The position numbers and the translations under genes are program-made. Positions 14,406 to 22,281 of a DNA stretch of 32,289 nt are shown piece after piece. The stretch's first letter is position 1. Each line of letters begins with the position of its first letter. Where the stretch lies: positions 1 to 32,289 of the forward strand of contig CAISEY010000411.1 of assembly GCA_903884435.1 (NCBI GenBank). Direction: 5' to 3'. The stretch comes from an uncultured Hyphomicrobiales bacterium. GTDB lineage: Bacteria; Pseudomonadota; Alphaproteobacteria; Rhizobiales; Beijerinckiaceae. The notes below the pieces were generated by a model. That model did not search any database. It worked only from the letters and a program-made list of their open reading frames with translations, and was not told the DNA's origin.

Positions 14406-15059
14406 ATGACCCGCGCAACACTCTCGATCAGCAGCAAGAACTATTCGTCCTGGTCGCTGCGAGGCTGGCTCATGACGAAAATGGCGGGCATCCCGTTCGA
14501 CGAGGTTTTCACCGCGCCGGGAGACGTGGACGCGCGCGCCGAGATTCTGCTGCTGTCGCCGTCCATTCTCGTGCCGTGCCTCACGTATGAAGGCCACAAG
14601 GTCTGGGACACGCTGGCGATCGCCGAATTCCTCAACGAGATCAAGCCAAAAGCGGGGCTCTTGCCGGCGGAGCGGGCGGCGCGCGCGCGGTGCCGCTCGA
14701 TTTGCGGCGAAATGCATTCGGGTTTCGTCTCGCTGCGTTCGGCGCTGCCGATGAACATCAAGGCGAGCTTTCCGGGCTTCAAGATCTGGTCGAAGGCAGC
14801 CGCGGACATCGAACGCATCGCCACGATCTGGCGCGAATGCCTCGCCGAATCCGGCGGGCCCTGGCTGTTCGGAAAACTATCGGTCGCCGACGCGATGTAC
14901 GCGCCCGTCGTCCTGCGCTTCAAAACCTACGACGTGCGCCTCGACTCCGAATGCGCCGCCTATTGCGAGCGCGTGCTCGAATGGCCGGCGCTACAACAAT
15001 GGATAGCCGACGCAAAAGCCGAGGAAGAGGAAATCGAGGAACTGGACGTGGAGTTCTAG
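14406..15059 (+). CDS. Glutathione S-transferase family protein
   Basis: The 217-residue protein has an N-terminal thioredoxin-like GSH domain (about 3-80) with SSKNYSSWSLRGWLM, where one of the Ser residues would activate glutathione, the cis-Pro region SILVPCLTYEG, and DTLAIAEFLNE binding the gamma-glutamyl group. An alpha-helical C-terminal domain contains GKLSVADAMYAPVV with the N-capping Asp. Zeta-class maleylpyruvate/maleylacetoacetate isomerases carry an SSCSAR-type motif that is not seen here, so this is not confidently the isomerase of the gentisate pathway although a gentisate-type dioxygenase is near. It could detoxify or conjugate catabolic intermediates. It is transcribed away from phaZ behind two hairpins. 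Confidence 0.85.
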   Translation: MTRATLSISSKNYSSWSLRGWLMTKMAGIPFDEVFTAPGDVDARAEILLLSPSILVPCLTYEGHKVWDTLAIAEFLNEIKPKAGLLPAERAARARCRSICGEMHSGFVSLRSALPMNIKASFPGFKIWSKAAADIERIATIWRECLAESGGPWLFGKLSVADAMYAPVVLRFKTYDVRLDSECAAYCERVLEWPALQQWIADAKAEEEEIEELDVEF

Positions 15060-15071
15060 CCGGGACCGATC

Positions 15072-15989
15072 TCAGGCCCGGGCGATTTCGAGTTCCGGCC
15101 GGGGCCGCCGGGACCCGGACGCCGCGCGAGTCCAGACCGGATTGGCCTCGACGTGGCACGAGCGGAACGCCGGAACCGCCGGGAAATCGAAGCCTTCGAT
15201 ACACTCGCCCGCGAGATAGCGCGCGTTGATCATGGCCGCGGATTCTCCCATCGAGGGATAATTGAATTCCGAATTGTCGACCCGGTTGAGCGGCACGTTG
15301 ACGAGACGCGCCGACCGGTAACAAACGCCGTTGGGGCCCGGAATCGGGTTCGAGGCGAGCGCCGGTTCGAGATAGCCGACGCTGCGAACGCCTGAAATGC
15401 CGCCGAGACACCCGAGCATGTCCTGACGACGGTAGATATTGCCGTCCATGGACATTTTGCAGCCCCAGTCGCCGCCGCCGCGGGCCGGCTGGCCAAACAC
15501 CCGCCGCAGCGCCGCCGAAAGAGTGTCGCGCTCTTCTTCCCAGGAGAATACGCCGTTCCGGTTGACGCGGGACGGGGCGACCTTGAGGCCGAGCGGATGG
15601 CAAAAGTCTATTTTTGGATGCAGCCGCGTGGAGATCGCGGACACCGAGGCGTCCCTGTCCAGGACGCGAAAGGGGCCGTCGGTCATCGAAATCGTTCGCA
15701 CGAAGAGATCGTCGTCGACGAGTATTGAACAATATTTGCCCGAGCCAGCCGAAAAGACATCGAGCATCTGCTCGTTCACGTCGGAGTCCTTGCTGTCGCC
15801 GAGGAAGGTCACGCCGGCGTGGCGGCTGGAGGCGAGCCGATAACCGGCTTCGAACTCAGGATCGTCGGCCTTGTACAAAACCGTGAATGAATGCGCGTCG
15901 CGTTCATCCAGCATCGCGTCGGCCGATTGCAGGAGCAAATCGAGCTGGCACGCGCGATTTTTGCTGAAAACGACAAAATCGACGCCCAC
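15072..15989 (-). CDS. GT-A-fold-like protein of unknown function, orphan
   Basis: The 305-residue product begins with a family-2 glycosyltransferase-like nucleotide-binding strand (VDFVVFSKNRACQLDLLLQSA) and has an ILVDDDLFVRT motif with D92-D94 in the place of the metal-binding DxD, as in GT-A glycosyltransferases. The rest (CHPLGLKVAPSRVNRNGVFSWEEE; GNIYRRQDMLGCLG; FDFPAVPAFRSCHVEANPVW) is not a family I can name. No membrane segment is evident. The GTG start at 15989 was chosen because GGGAG (complement of 15996-16000) lies 6 nt upstream and the fold begins at residue 3. It follows the bicupin gene by 134 bp behind a probable terminator and so is likely transcribed separately. A role in sugar transfer is only inferred. 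Confidence 0.65.
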   Translation of the reverse strand: MGVDFVVFSKNRACQLDLLLQSADAMLDERDAHSFTVLYKADDPEFEAGYRLASSRHAGVTFLGDSKDSDVNEQMLDVFSAGSGKYCSILVDDDLFVRTISMTDGPFRVLDRDASVSAISTRLHPKIDFCHPLGLKVAPSRVNRNGVFSWEEERDTLSAALRRVFGQPARGGGDWGCKMSMDGNIYRRQDMLGCLGGISGVRSVGYLEPALASNPIPGPNGVCYRSARLVNVPLNRVDNSEFNYPSMGESAAMINARYLAGECIEGFDFPAVPAFRSCHVEANPVWTRAASGSRRPRPELEIARA

Positions 15990-16064
15990 GCCAAACTCCC
16001 ACGCAACGTTTCGCGCCCGCGAGCGCGTGAACAAGGCAACCGGAAAAACGTAACGTAAAATCGT

Positions 16065-16107
16065 GCAAAAGAAAACTTCGGCTCGGCGGCCCGCCGCGCC
16101 GGCGAGC
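16065..16107 (-). terminator. Probable terminator after the bicupin dioxygenase gene
   Basis: On the minus strand, GCTCG (complement of 16103-16107) and an inner CGG (16099-16101) pair with CCG (16087-16089) and CGAGC (16081-16085), leaving one G-G mismatch. A T-rich run TTTTCTTTT follows within 10 nt (16065-16076). This would end the dehydrogenase-bicupin transcript 17 bp after its stop and separate it from the orphan gene downstream. Confidence 0.45.
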
Positions 16108-16123
16108 ACGCCCGGCCCCGATC

Positions 16124-17326
16124 CTACGCGACGATCTGCGTGACCTTGCCGTCGGCCATTCCCTGCGCGCGGTACTGGCCAATCTTCTCCAGCAAAGGAC
16201 GATCGCTCATGGAATAGAGCACGGCGTCTTTCGCGCCGCGGTTGACGTGGCGGCGCCACAGGAAATTCGGGACGACGAAAATATCGTTTTCCTCCCAGTC
16301 CCACGTTTTGCCAGCGACCTCGGTCTGGCCGCGTCCCTCGAGGCAGACATAGACCATGCTGGAGGTCTCCCGCTTGAGCAGGGTTTCCTCGCCCGCGCGC
16401 AGAAGTTGCGCGCCATGGGTCAGGGTCGGAAACACCGGGCCGCCGCTCACCGGGTTGACGAATTCGAGCGTGACGCCCTCGTGCGGATCGCCCGCCGCCC
16501 CGCGCATCGCCGCGAGCGCCTCGCGCACGTCCTTGCCGCGATACTGAAAGAACGGGCTGACGTTTTGTCCGATGCCGCGCTGGTGGCTCTGGAACGTGGG
16601 GCGCAGACCGCCGTGCCCGTAAAGCGAGCGCGAATAGCCCGGCGGATGCGTGGTCTCCTGCACCCGCGCGTTGCCGGCTTTCGCCGGAAAATCCTCGTCG
16701 AGCCAGATGATGTCGAGGAACTCCATCAGGGGCCAGTCGAGCGTGTCGATCCACACGACGGGCGTCGTCCCGTCGTTGCCGTGGTCGTGCCAGGTTCCGT
16801 TCGGCGTCAGGATGAGGTCGCCGCGCGACGCCTCGCAGCGCTCGCCATCGACGTTTGTGTAGCCGCCATTCTCGGACAGGATCGTGCGGCTGGCGTTGGG
16901 CGAATGCAGATGCGCCTTCGCGAGATCGCCGGGATTGTAGATCGACACCGCGCAGCGAATGCTGGACGCGACCTGCAATCTGCCGCCCAGACCGGGGTTG
17001 GTGAGCAGAAATTGCTGACGGTCGGCGAATTCCACCGGCGGCACGTCGGCCTCGCTGGCGACGCGGCCGATTTTCTCCAGATAGGGATAAATCTCGCGCC
17101 ATTTCCAGTGATGCGGAACCGCCTTCATCTGGCCGGCTCCCACGCGGCCGGCGGAAAGCTGCCCGGCGCCATCGACGCCGGCGTCGCGGAACCAGGGTTT
17201 TTGCGCCGGCGCGTTCGCCTGCGTGCGCAGCCAGATCGAGAGATGGCCCGCTTCCGCGTTGAGCCCTTCCATGATCGCGCGCGCGTCGGTGGAGAGGGGT
17301 TTCGGTCCCTTGGGGGCGTCGTCCAT
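16124..17326 (-). CDS. Gentisate 1,2-dioxygenase-like bicupin
   Basis: The 400-residue protein is a double cupin of the gentisate/1-hydroxy-2-naphthoate/salicylate dioxygenase group, which cleave a ring beside a carboxyl group using Fe(II) and O2. The first cupin keeps the metal site: H139 and H141 in KAHLHSP and H180 in NGTWHDHGN, followed by VWIDTLDWPLMEFLD, a family hallmark. In the second cupin the HxH is replaced by LKRETS, so iron is expected only in the first. It is about 50 residues longer than the shortest family members; the extra length is at the N-terminus (about 1-65) and includes a PHHWKWREIYPYLEK segment known from this group. ATG 17326 lies 2 bp after the stop of the dehydrogenase gene. 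With the divergent Rieske oxygenase it would form a hydroxylation-cleavage pair. Substrate may be gentisate or a substituted salicylate. Confidence 0.82.
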   Translation of the reverse strand: MDDAPKGPKPLSTDARAIMEGLNAEAGHLSIWLRTQANAPAQKPWFRDAGVDGAGQLSAGRVGAGQMKAVPHHWKWREIYPYLEKIGRVASEADVPPVEFADRQQFLLTNPGLGGRLQVASSIRCAVSIYNPGDLAKAHLHSPNASRTILSENGGYTNVDGERCEASRGDLILTPNGTWHDHGNDGTTPVVWIDTLDWPLMEFLDIIWLDEDFPAKAGNARVQETTHPPGYSRSLYGHGGLRPTFQSHQRGIGQNVSPFFQYRGKDVREALAAMRGAAGDPHEGVTLEFVNPVSGGPVFPTLTHGAQLLRAGEETLLKRETSSMVYVCLEGRGQTEVAGKTWDWEENDIFVVPNFLWRRHVNRGAKDAVLYSMSDRPLLEKIGQYRAQGMADGKVTQIVA

Positions 17327-17328
17327 GG

Positions 17329-18300
17329 TCAGTGTCCCGCTGGCGCGCCTGGCTCGATGACGCGTCCGGGCGCGCCATCGAGCCAGGCTTCGATGTTTTC
17401 GACGGCTTCCGAAAAACTCACCTGATAGTTCTCCGCCATGACATAGCCCAAATGCGGGGTCAGCAGCGTGTTCGGCGCCGAGCGGATGGGGTCGTCGGCG
17501 GGCAGGGGCTCGCGATCGTAGACATCGAGCGCCGCGCCGCCGGGCCGGCCCGCCTTCAGCGCCGCGATCAGCGCCGCGGTATCCACGAGCCCGGCGCGCG
17601 ACGTGTTCACGAACAGCGCGGTCGGCTTCATCGACGCGAGGTCGGCCGCCGTGACGAAATTCGCGGTCTCCTCGTTGAGGATCATGTGGATCGTCAGCAC
17701 GTCGGAGCGGGCGAAGGCTTCCGCCCTGCTCACGCATTCGATTCCCGCCGCCGCGGCTTTCCCGGGCGTCAGACTGCGCGACCAGGCGATGACCTTCATG
17801 CCGAGGGCCTGACCGACCCTGGCGACATCCGAACCGATGCGGCCATAGCCCAGAATGCCCAGCGTCTTGCCGCGCACGCCGGTCCCGACCCGCGTCTGCC
17901 AGCCGCCGGCGGCGAGCGAGGCGACCTCGCCGGGGAGCGAGCGCATGTAGCCGAGGATCATCGCCCAGGTGAGCTCCGCGGTCGGATAGCCCAGCGTCTG
18001 CGTGCCGCAGACAAGAACTCCGCGCGCCTTCGCGGCGGCGACGTCGATCGAGGCGTTGCGCATTCCCGAGGTGACGATCAGCTCGAGTTTCGGCAGGGCG
18101 GCGATGAGATCAGCCGAAATCAAGGTGCGTTCGCGATTGCAGACGATGACCCGGGCGTCCGCCAGTTCGCGGACGAGTTCCGCGCGATCCGCGACGTGGC
18201 GGTTGAGCGCGCGGATGCTGGCGCGGCCCTTCAGGCGCTCCCAGCCGCCAAACGACAGCGCGACATTCTGGTAATCGTCGAGAATGATGATGGACGTCAT
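17329..18300 (-). CDS. D-isomer-specific 2-hydroxyacid dehydrogenase
   Basis: The 323-residue NAD(P)-dependent enzyme interconverts a 2-oxoacid and its D-2-hydroxyacid. The Rossmann motif is GYGRIG (151-156) in [21 protein letters not shown]. The catalytic residues are R235 (VNTSRAG), E264 (YDREPLP) and H283 (TPHLGYV), all in the expected spacing. [14 protein letters not shown] is the substrate-domain loop. Ser/Arg after the second strand (AWSRSLT) suggests NADP use. It is the first gene of a two-gene operon with the bicupin (2 bp between) and could reduce a ring-cleavage 2-oxoacid, though no such step is established for gentisate. It is divergent from the Rieske operon across 146 bp holding a dyad. 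Confidence 0.88.
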   Translation of the reverse strand: MTSIIILDDYQNVALSFGGWERLKGRASIRALNRHVADRAELVRELADARVIVCNRERTLISADLIAALPKLELIVTSGMRNASIDVAAAKARGVLVCGTQTLGYPTAELTWAMILGYMRSLPGEVASLAAGGWQTRVGTGVRGKTLGILGYGRIGSDVARVGQALGMKVIAWSRSLTPGKAAAAGIECVSRAEAFARSDVLTIHMILNEETANFVTAADLASMKPTALFVNTSRAGLVDTAALIAALKAGRPGGAALDVYDREPLPADDPIRSAPNTLLTPHLGYVMAENYQVSFSEAVENIEAWLDGAPGRVIEPGAPAGH

Positions 18301-18361
18301 GGAACCCGTTGTTTCCCCGCGGCCCCGGGCAAATCCGCGCAGCCGCCAAAAAACGCTCGAT

Positions 18362-18381
18362 TATCGCGCGTGTTCGCGATA
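18362..18381. promoter_or_regulatory. Operator-like inverted repeat in the divergent Rieske/bicupin promoter
   Basis: TATCGCG (18362-18368) and CGCGATA (18375-18381) are perfect 7-bp inverted repeats with a 6-bp spacer, placed 61 bp from the dehydrogenase start and 65 bp from the Rieske start. The midpoint position between two divergent catabolic operons is typical for a dimeric regulator. No regulator gene is in the window. Confidence 0.5.
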
Positions 18382-18446
18382 GTTGGACCGGGCGGGCGGG
18401 AGTGTCAAACCGGCGCGGGACAGCGCCGGAGACCATGGAGAAACGC

Positions 18447-19706
18447 ATGAGTTCGGGCCTGGCGGACGCCGGCGTGGCGTCGGAATTTCCCGCGTGGCCG
18501 GATGGCCTGACGCGCGTGCCTTACTGGGCTTTCCAGCGCGAGGACGTTTTCGCCGCGGAGCAGAAGCGCGTTTTCCAGGGCGATACCTGGAACTTCCTCT
18601 GCCTCGAGGCCGACGTGAAGAACCCCGGCGACTGGCGAACGACCCGGGTCGGCGTCGCCGGCGTGGTCGTGACGCGCAACGCCGCCGGCGAGATCCACGC
18701 GTTCGAAAACCGCTGCGCCCATCGCGGCGCGCTGATCTGCCTCGACGAAAAGGGCAAGTCCGCGAAGGACTTCGCCTGCGTCTATCACGCCTGGACCTAT
18801 GACCTCGAGGGCTCCCTGACCGGCGTCGCCTTCAAGAACGGCGTCAAGGGCAAGGGCGGGATGCCCCGGGACTTTCGCATGGCCGACCACGGCCCGCGCA
18901 AATTGCGCGTCGCGACGATCGCCGGCCTCGTGTTCGGAACGTTCTCGCCGGACACGCCGGAGCTGCGGCCCTGGCTCGGCGAGGAAATCGCCACCCGGAT
19001 CGAGCGCGTGCTGGCGGGACGCCGCCCCGTGGTGCTCGGGCGTTTCACCCAGGCGCTCCAGAACAACTGGAAGCTCTATGTCGAGAACGTCAAGGATTCC
19101 TACCACGCCAGCATTCTGCACCTGTTCTTCACGACCTTCGAACTGAACCGCCTGTCGCAAAAGGGCGCGATCATCGTCGACGAGAGCGGCGGCCATCACA
19201 TCAGCTATTCCGCCATCGACCGGAAGGCGACTGGCAACGCCGAATACGCGGCGCAGCAAATCCGCTCGGACAGCGATTACAAGCTCGCCGATCCCTCGTT
19301 GCTGCGCGGCTTCGAGGAATTCGGCGACGACGTGACGCTGCAAATTCTCACGGTGTTTCCGACCTGCGTCGTCCAGCAAATCCAGAACGCCGTCGCGATC
19401 CGCCAGGTCGTGCCGCGCGGCCCGGACAAGACCGACCTCAACTGGATCTACCTCGGGTTCGAGGACGACACGCCGGAGCAGAGGATGGTCAGGCTGAAAC
19501 AGGCGAACCTCGTGGGGCCGGCGGGCTTCATCTCCATGGAGGACGGCTGCGTCGGCGCTTTCGTGCAGCGCGGCGTCGAGGGCGCGCCGGACATGCAATC
19601 CGTCATCGAAATGGGCGGGGCTACGGCGGAAGGCAGCGAAAGCCGCGTGACGGAGGCCTCGATTCGCGGCTTCTGGAAGGCGTGGCGAGCCAGAATGGGT
19701 GTGTGA
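18447..19706 (+). CDS. Aromatic-ring-hydroxylating dioxygenase alpha subunit (Rieske), salicylate 5-hydroxylase/anthranilate dioxygenase type
   Basis: The 419-residue catalytic subunit has a Rieske domain with C90-x-H92 (RCAHRG) and C111-x2-H114 (CVYHAW), and a catalytic domain with bridging D217 and iron ligands H220 and H225 ([14 protein letters not shown]) and D366 (MEDG). The [23 protein letters not shown] stretch resembles the salicylate 5-hydroxylase (NagG) and anthranilate dioxygenase (AndAc/AntA) group, recalled from family knowledge. ATG 18447 is chosen because GGAG (18437-18440) is 6 nt upstream, while for the ATG at 18435 the GGAG is only 3 nt away. The beta-subunit ATG overlaps its stop. 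Ferredoxin and reductase are not in the window. If the substrate is salicylate, the product gentisate would feed the divergent bicupin. Confidence 0.88.
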   Translation: MSSGLADAGVASEFPAWPDGLTRVPYWAFQREDVFAAEQKRVFQGDTWNFLCLEADVKNPGDWRTTRVGVAGVVVTRNAAGEIHAFENRCAHRGALICLDEKGKSAKDFACVYHAWTYDLEGSLTGVAFKNGVKGKGGMPRDFRMADHGPRKLRVATIAGLVFGTFSPDTPELRPWLGEEIATRIERVLAGRRPVVLGRFTQALQNNWKLYVENVKDSYHASILHLFFTTFELNRLSQKGAIIVDESGGHHISYSAIDRKATGNAEYAAQQIRSDSDYKLADPSLLRGFEEFGDDVTLQILTVFPTCVVQQIQNAVAIRQVVPRGPDKTDLNWIYLGFEDDTPEQRMVRLKQANLVGPAGFISMEDGCVGAFVQRGVEGAPDMQSVIEMGGATAEGSESRVTEASIRGFWKAWRARMGV

Positions 19707-20182
19707 TGCGCGATTCAGCCGACATTTTCTTCGCCATCCTGCGGGCGCAACTCGACTACGCCCGCTGCATCGACGACGACCGGCTGGAGGAATGGCCGGA
19801 CTTCTTCGCCGAAGAATGTCTCTATCGCGTCACCAGCGCGGAAAACGTGCGCGACGGCCTCGAGGCCTCGCTGATCTTCGCCAATTCGAAGGGCATGCTG
19901 AAGGACCGCGTCTCGGCCCTGCGCCAGGCGAATGTCTATGAACGCCAGGCCTACCGGCACATGCTCGGCGCGCCCTGCATTCTCGCGCCCGGCGTGGAGC
20001 GCGTGCGCTCGGAGACGAATTTCATGGTGGCGCGCATCATGCGCGACGGGACCACCGATCTGTTCGCCACGGGCCGCTATCTCGACGTCTACGGCTTCGA
20101 ACATGGCGCGCTGAAACTGTTCGAGCGGGTGGTCGTTTGCGATTCCTCGCGGATCGACACGCTGATGGCGCTGCCGTTATAA
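19706..20182 (+). CDS. Aromatic-ring-hydroxylating dioxygenase beta subunit
   Basis: The 158-residue protein is the small NTF2-like (SnoaL-fold) subunit that supports the alpha3beta3 hexamer. Typical features are the helix AQLDYARCIDDDRLEEWPDFFAEECLYRV, the ANVYERQAYRHMLGAP region and the strand pattern VRSETNFMVARIM / GTTDLFATGRYLDVY / KLFERVVVCDS. ATG 19706 shares its A with the alpha-subunit stop (TGATG), a translational-coupling junction. Upstream in-frame GTG codons at 19682 and 19703 lie inside the alpha gene and are less likely. It is followed 28 bp later by the amidohydrolase, probably in one operon. Confidence 0.9.
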   Translation: MRDSADIFFAILRAQLDYARCIDDDRLEEWPDFFAEECLYRVTSAENVRDGLEASLIFANSKGMLKDRVSALRQANVYERQAYRHMLGAPCILAPGVERVRSETNFMVARIMRDGTTDLFATGRYLDVYGFEHGALKLFERVVVCDSSRIDTLMALPL

Positions 20183-20210
20183 GGTCCGGGCCATACCACG
20201 GGACACGGAC

Positions 20211-21182
20211 ATGATCGTCGATTTTCACCACCACTTCACGCCGCGCGAACTCATCAAGGACGACCCCGGCGACAGGCTGATTCTCGCTTACGACGAAAAC
20301 GGCGCCCCGAGCTACACGACGCACAAGCTGCTGTTCGACATGGACGCCCATGTCGAGATGATGGACAAGGCCGGGATCGACCTCGCGGTGCTGAGTTGCG
20401 CCGCCGGCATGTCCGCCCCGACCGACCGGTCGCGCTTCATCAACGACAAGGCCAAACAGTTCGAAAAGGACTATCCGAAGCGGTTTCTGGGTTATGCCCA
20501 CGCCAATCCGCTCGGCGGCCCCGAGGCCTTCCGGGAACTGGCGCGTTGCGCCGACGAACTCGGATTTCCCGGCGTCACCATCACCTCGGAACAGGACGGA
20601 CTCTATCTCGACGCGCCGGAGTTCGAGCCCTTCTGGGCCGAATGCGTCAAGCGCGGGCTCTTTGTCTTCGTGCATCCGGCTCTGAAGCTGAACGAGTCGA
20701 AACAGTTCAACGCCTTCGATCTCGCGCGCTCCGTGGGCCGGGAATTCTCGCTGATCATGGCGACGATCCGTCTCGTCAACGCAGGCGTCTTCGACCGCCA
20801 CCCCTCGCTGATCGTGCAGATGTCGCACCTGTCCGGCGGCATTTCCTCGATGATTTCACGCATCCGCTCCTACCAGGACAAGGTTTTCTGGGGCACGAAG
20901 GGCAACCCGAAGCACGGCGTCACCCCGGAAAAGAGCTTCGACCACTATATCGCCAACAATCTCGTTTTCGATTCCGGCGGATTCTGCGGCGCGGTCGAGG
21001 TCGTGAAGATGGCGCTGCTCGAGCTGCCCGCCGCGCGCCTCGTCTTCGGCACGGACTATCCCCAGGAAATCCGCACCGCCGACGTCAACGCCAATTTCAT
21101 CGCGGAAATTCGCAAGATAGGCGCGGACGGCGAAAAGCTCCTGTCGGGAAACGCGCAATTGCTGCTGAAGGGCAGGGCCTGA
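20211..21182 (+). CDS. Amidohydrolase-2 family protein (ACMSD / resorcylate decarboxylase type)
   Basis: The 323-residue TIM-barrel metalloenzyme has the zinc ligands of the ACMSD group: H6-x-H8 (DFHHHF), H155 (FVFVHPAL), H206 (QMSHLSGG) and D282 (FGTDYP). Enzymes of this group decarboxylate amino-carboxymuconate semialdehyde, gamma-resorcylate, 5-carboxyvanillate and similar acids, or hydrolyse related compounds; a few open lactones. Third gene of the Rieske alpha/beta operon, so it may remove a carboxyl group from a hydroxylated product or hydrolyse a ring-cleavage compound. Start 20211 is the first Met, directly followed by the metal motif, as usual. Which reaction it does cannot be told from sequence alone. 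Confidence 0.85.
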   Translation: MIVDFHHHFTPRELIKDDPGDRLILAYDENGAPSYTTHKLLFDMDAHVEMMDKAGIDLAVLSCAAGMSAPTDRSRFINDKAKQFEKDYPKRFLGYAHANPLGGPEAFRELARCADELGFPGVTITSEQDGLYLDAPEFEPFWAECVKRGLFVFVHPALKLNESKQFNAFDLARSVGREFSLIMATIRLVNAGVFDRHPSLIVQMSHLSGGISSMISRIRSYQDKVFWGTKGNPKHGVTPEKSFDHYIANNLVFDSGGFCGAVEVVKMALLELPAARLVFGTDYPQEIRTADVNANFIAEIRKIGADGEKLLSGNAQLLLKGRA

Positions 21183-21190
21183 CCGCCCTG
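21173..21190 (+). terminator. Hairpin around the amidohydrolase stop codon
   Basis: CAGGGC (21173-21178) pairs with GCCCTG (21185-21190) around a 6-nt loop that holds the TGA (21180-21182). It lies 9 bp before the convergent end of the NMT1-type gene. No T-tract follows. It repeats the pattern of stop-embedded dyads at other convergent junctions of this window. Confidence 0.3.
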
Positions 21191-21198
21191 GCTTGTCC

Positions 21199-22242
21199 TC
21201 ACCGCGCCTTTTTATAGGGCCCGAGGTCCGCGAGCGCCGCGTTCAGAAAGGTCAGGTCGATCACCTTGTCGAGATCGACCGGCCCCTCGACCAGCCCCTG
21301 CGCCCGCAACGTGTCGAGATCGTTCTTCAGGCTCTCGACATGCAGCGTCCCGTCGGGGTTGCAGGCCGCCAGCGGAAAGTCCCGATAGAATTGCGCGTCC
21401 GTGACAGGCGTGTATTCGTTCAGAATCTTGATGATCGCCTCGCCCTTTTCCCCGGCGAAGCGTCCATTGTCGTCGAGCGCGTCGTTGTGGTCGCGCACGC
21501 CGCGGATGAAGGCTTTCAGAAACCCCCTGGCCGCCGCCGGCTTTTCCTTGACGAACTTGCCGCCGAAAAACAGCACGGCGATCTGGTGATACGGATAAGC
21601 TTCGTCGTCGGAGATCGCCTTCACCGCGATGCCCCGGCGAATGGCTTCCGTCGTCGAGGGCTCCGCTGGCAAGGCCGCGTCGACAGCGCCGTTTTGCAGG
21701 GCGATGACGTGCTGGGGAAACGCGAGGAAGGTCTGGTCGACGTCCTTCGCCGTGAGCCCGGCCCTGGCCAGCATCTTGTTGAAGGTGACGCTCGCCGCCG
21801 TGCCGGGCGCGGCGTTGGCGACTTTCATCCCCTTGAGATCGGCGAGGGTCTTGTAACGGCCGGAGTCGACGTGATCCTTGCGGATGATGAGCGTCTGGCT
21901 GGTCCGGCCGGGCGGCGTCGACACCTTGTCCGAGACGATGCGGAAATCGACCCCGCGCGCGACCGCGTTGTAAAACGCCGCCGACGCCGCGCCAGCGACC
22001 ACCTGCACCTCGCCCGAGGCGAAGGGCGTGATCATGCGGGCGGCTGAATCGAAATTGACGAATTCGACCTGAATTCCCTCCTCGCGGAAATAGCCACGCT
22101 TGTCCGCCACATAAAGGCCGATGTCGGTCGCGGTCCGGGGATAGCCGAGAACGATTTTCTCGAGCGGTTTCGCCGTCTGCGCGGCCGCGGAAAACGACAG
22201 GCAGGCGAGCGCCGCGAAAGCGAGGGCCGCGCGTTTGAACAT
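21199..22242 (-). CDS. NMT1/SsuA-family ABC transporter solute-binding protein
   Basis: The 347-residue periplasmic receptor has a signal peptide (MFKRAALAFAALACLSFSAAA, cleavage near residue 21) and the NMT1-type binding fold: KIVLGYPRTATDIGLYVADKRGYFREEGIQVEF, then ASGEVQVVAGAASAAFYNAV, LKGMKVANAAPGTAASVTFNKML and QNGAVDAALPAEP. Such proteins bind sulfonates, pyrimidines, aromatic acids or phthalates. ATG 22242 has GGAGA 7 nt upstream and fits the signal peptide; a further in-frame Met precedes it but would lengthen it. It follows the dehydroshikimate dehydratase by 39 bp, so the pair is likely an operon, and the ligand may be shikimate, quinate or a related acid. Permease and ATPase genes are absent here. 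Confidence 0.87.
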   Translation of the reverse strand: MFKRAALAFAALACLSFSAAAQTAKPLEKIVLGYPRTATDIGLYVADKRGYFREEGIQVEFVNFDSAARMITPFASGEVQVVAGAASAAFYNAVARGVDFRIVSDKVSTPPGRTSQTLIIRKDHVDSGRYKTLADLKGMKVANAAPGTAASVTFNKMLARAGLTAKDVDQTFLAFPQHVIALQNGAVDAALPAEPSTTEAIRRGIAVKAISDDEAYPYHQIAVLFFGGKFVKEKPAAARGFLKAFIRGVRDHNDALDDNGRFAGEKGEAIIKILNEYTPVTDAQFYRDFPLAACNPDGTLHVESLKNDLDTLRAQGLVEGPVDLDKVIDLTFLNAALADLGPYKKAR

Positions 22243-22281
22243 GAAGAGTCTCCGGAAATACACGGCCCGCGGCATCGAGAT

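Noticed and set aside
14406-15059. GST as maleylpyruvate isomerase of a gentisate pathway
   Set aside because: The zeta-class SSCSAR-type motif is not present; position near the bicupin alone is not enough.
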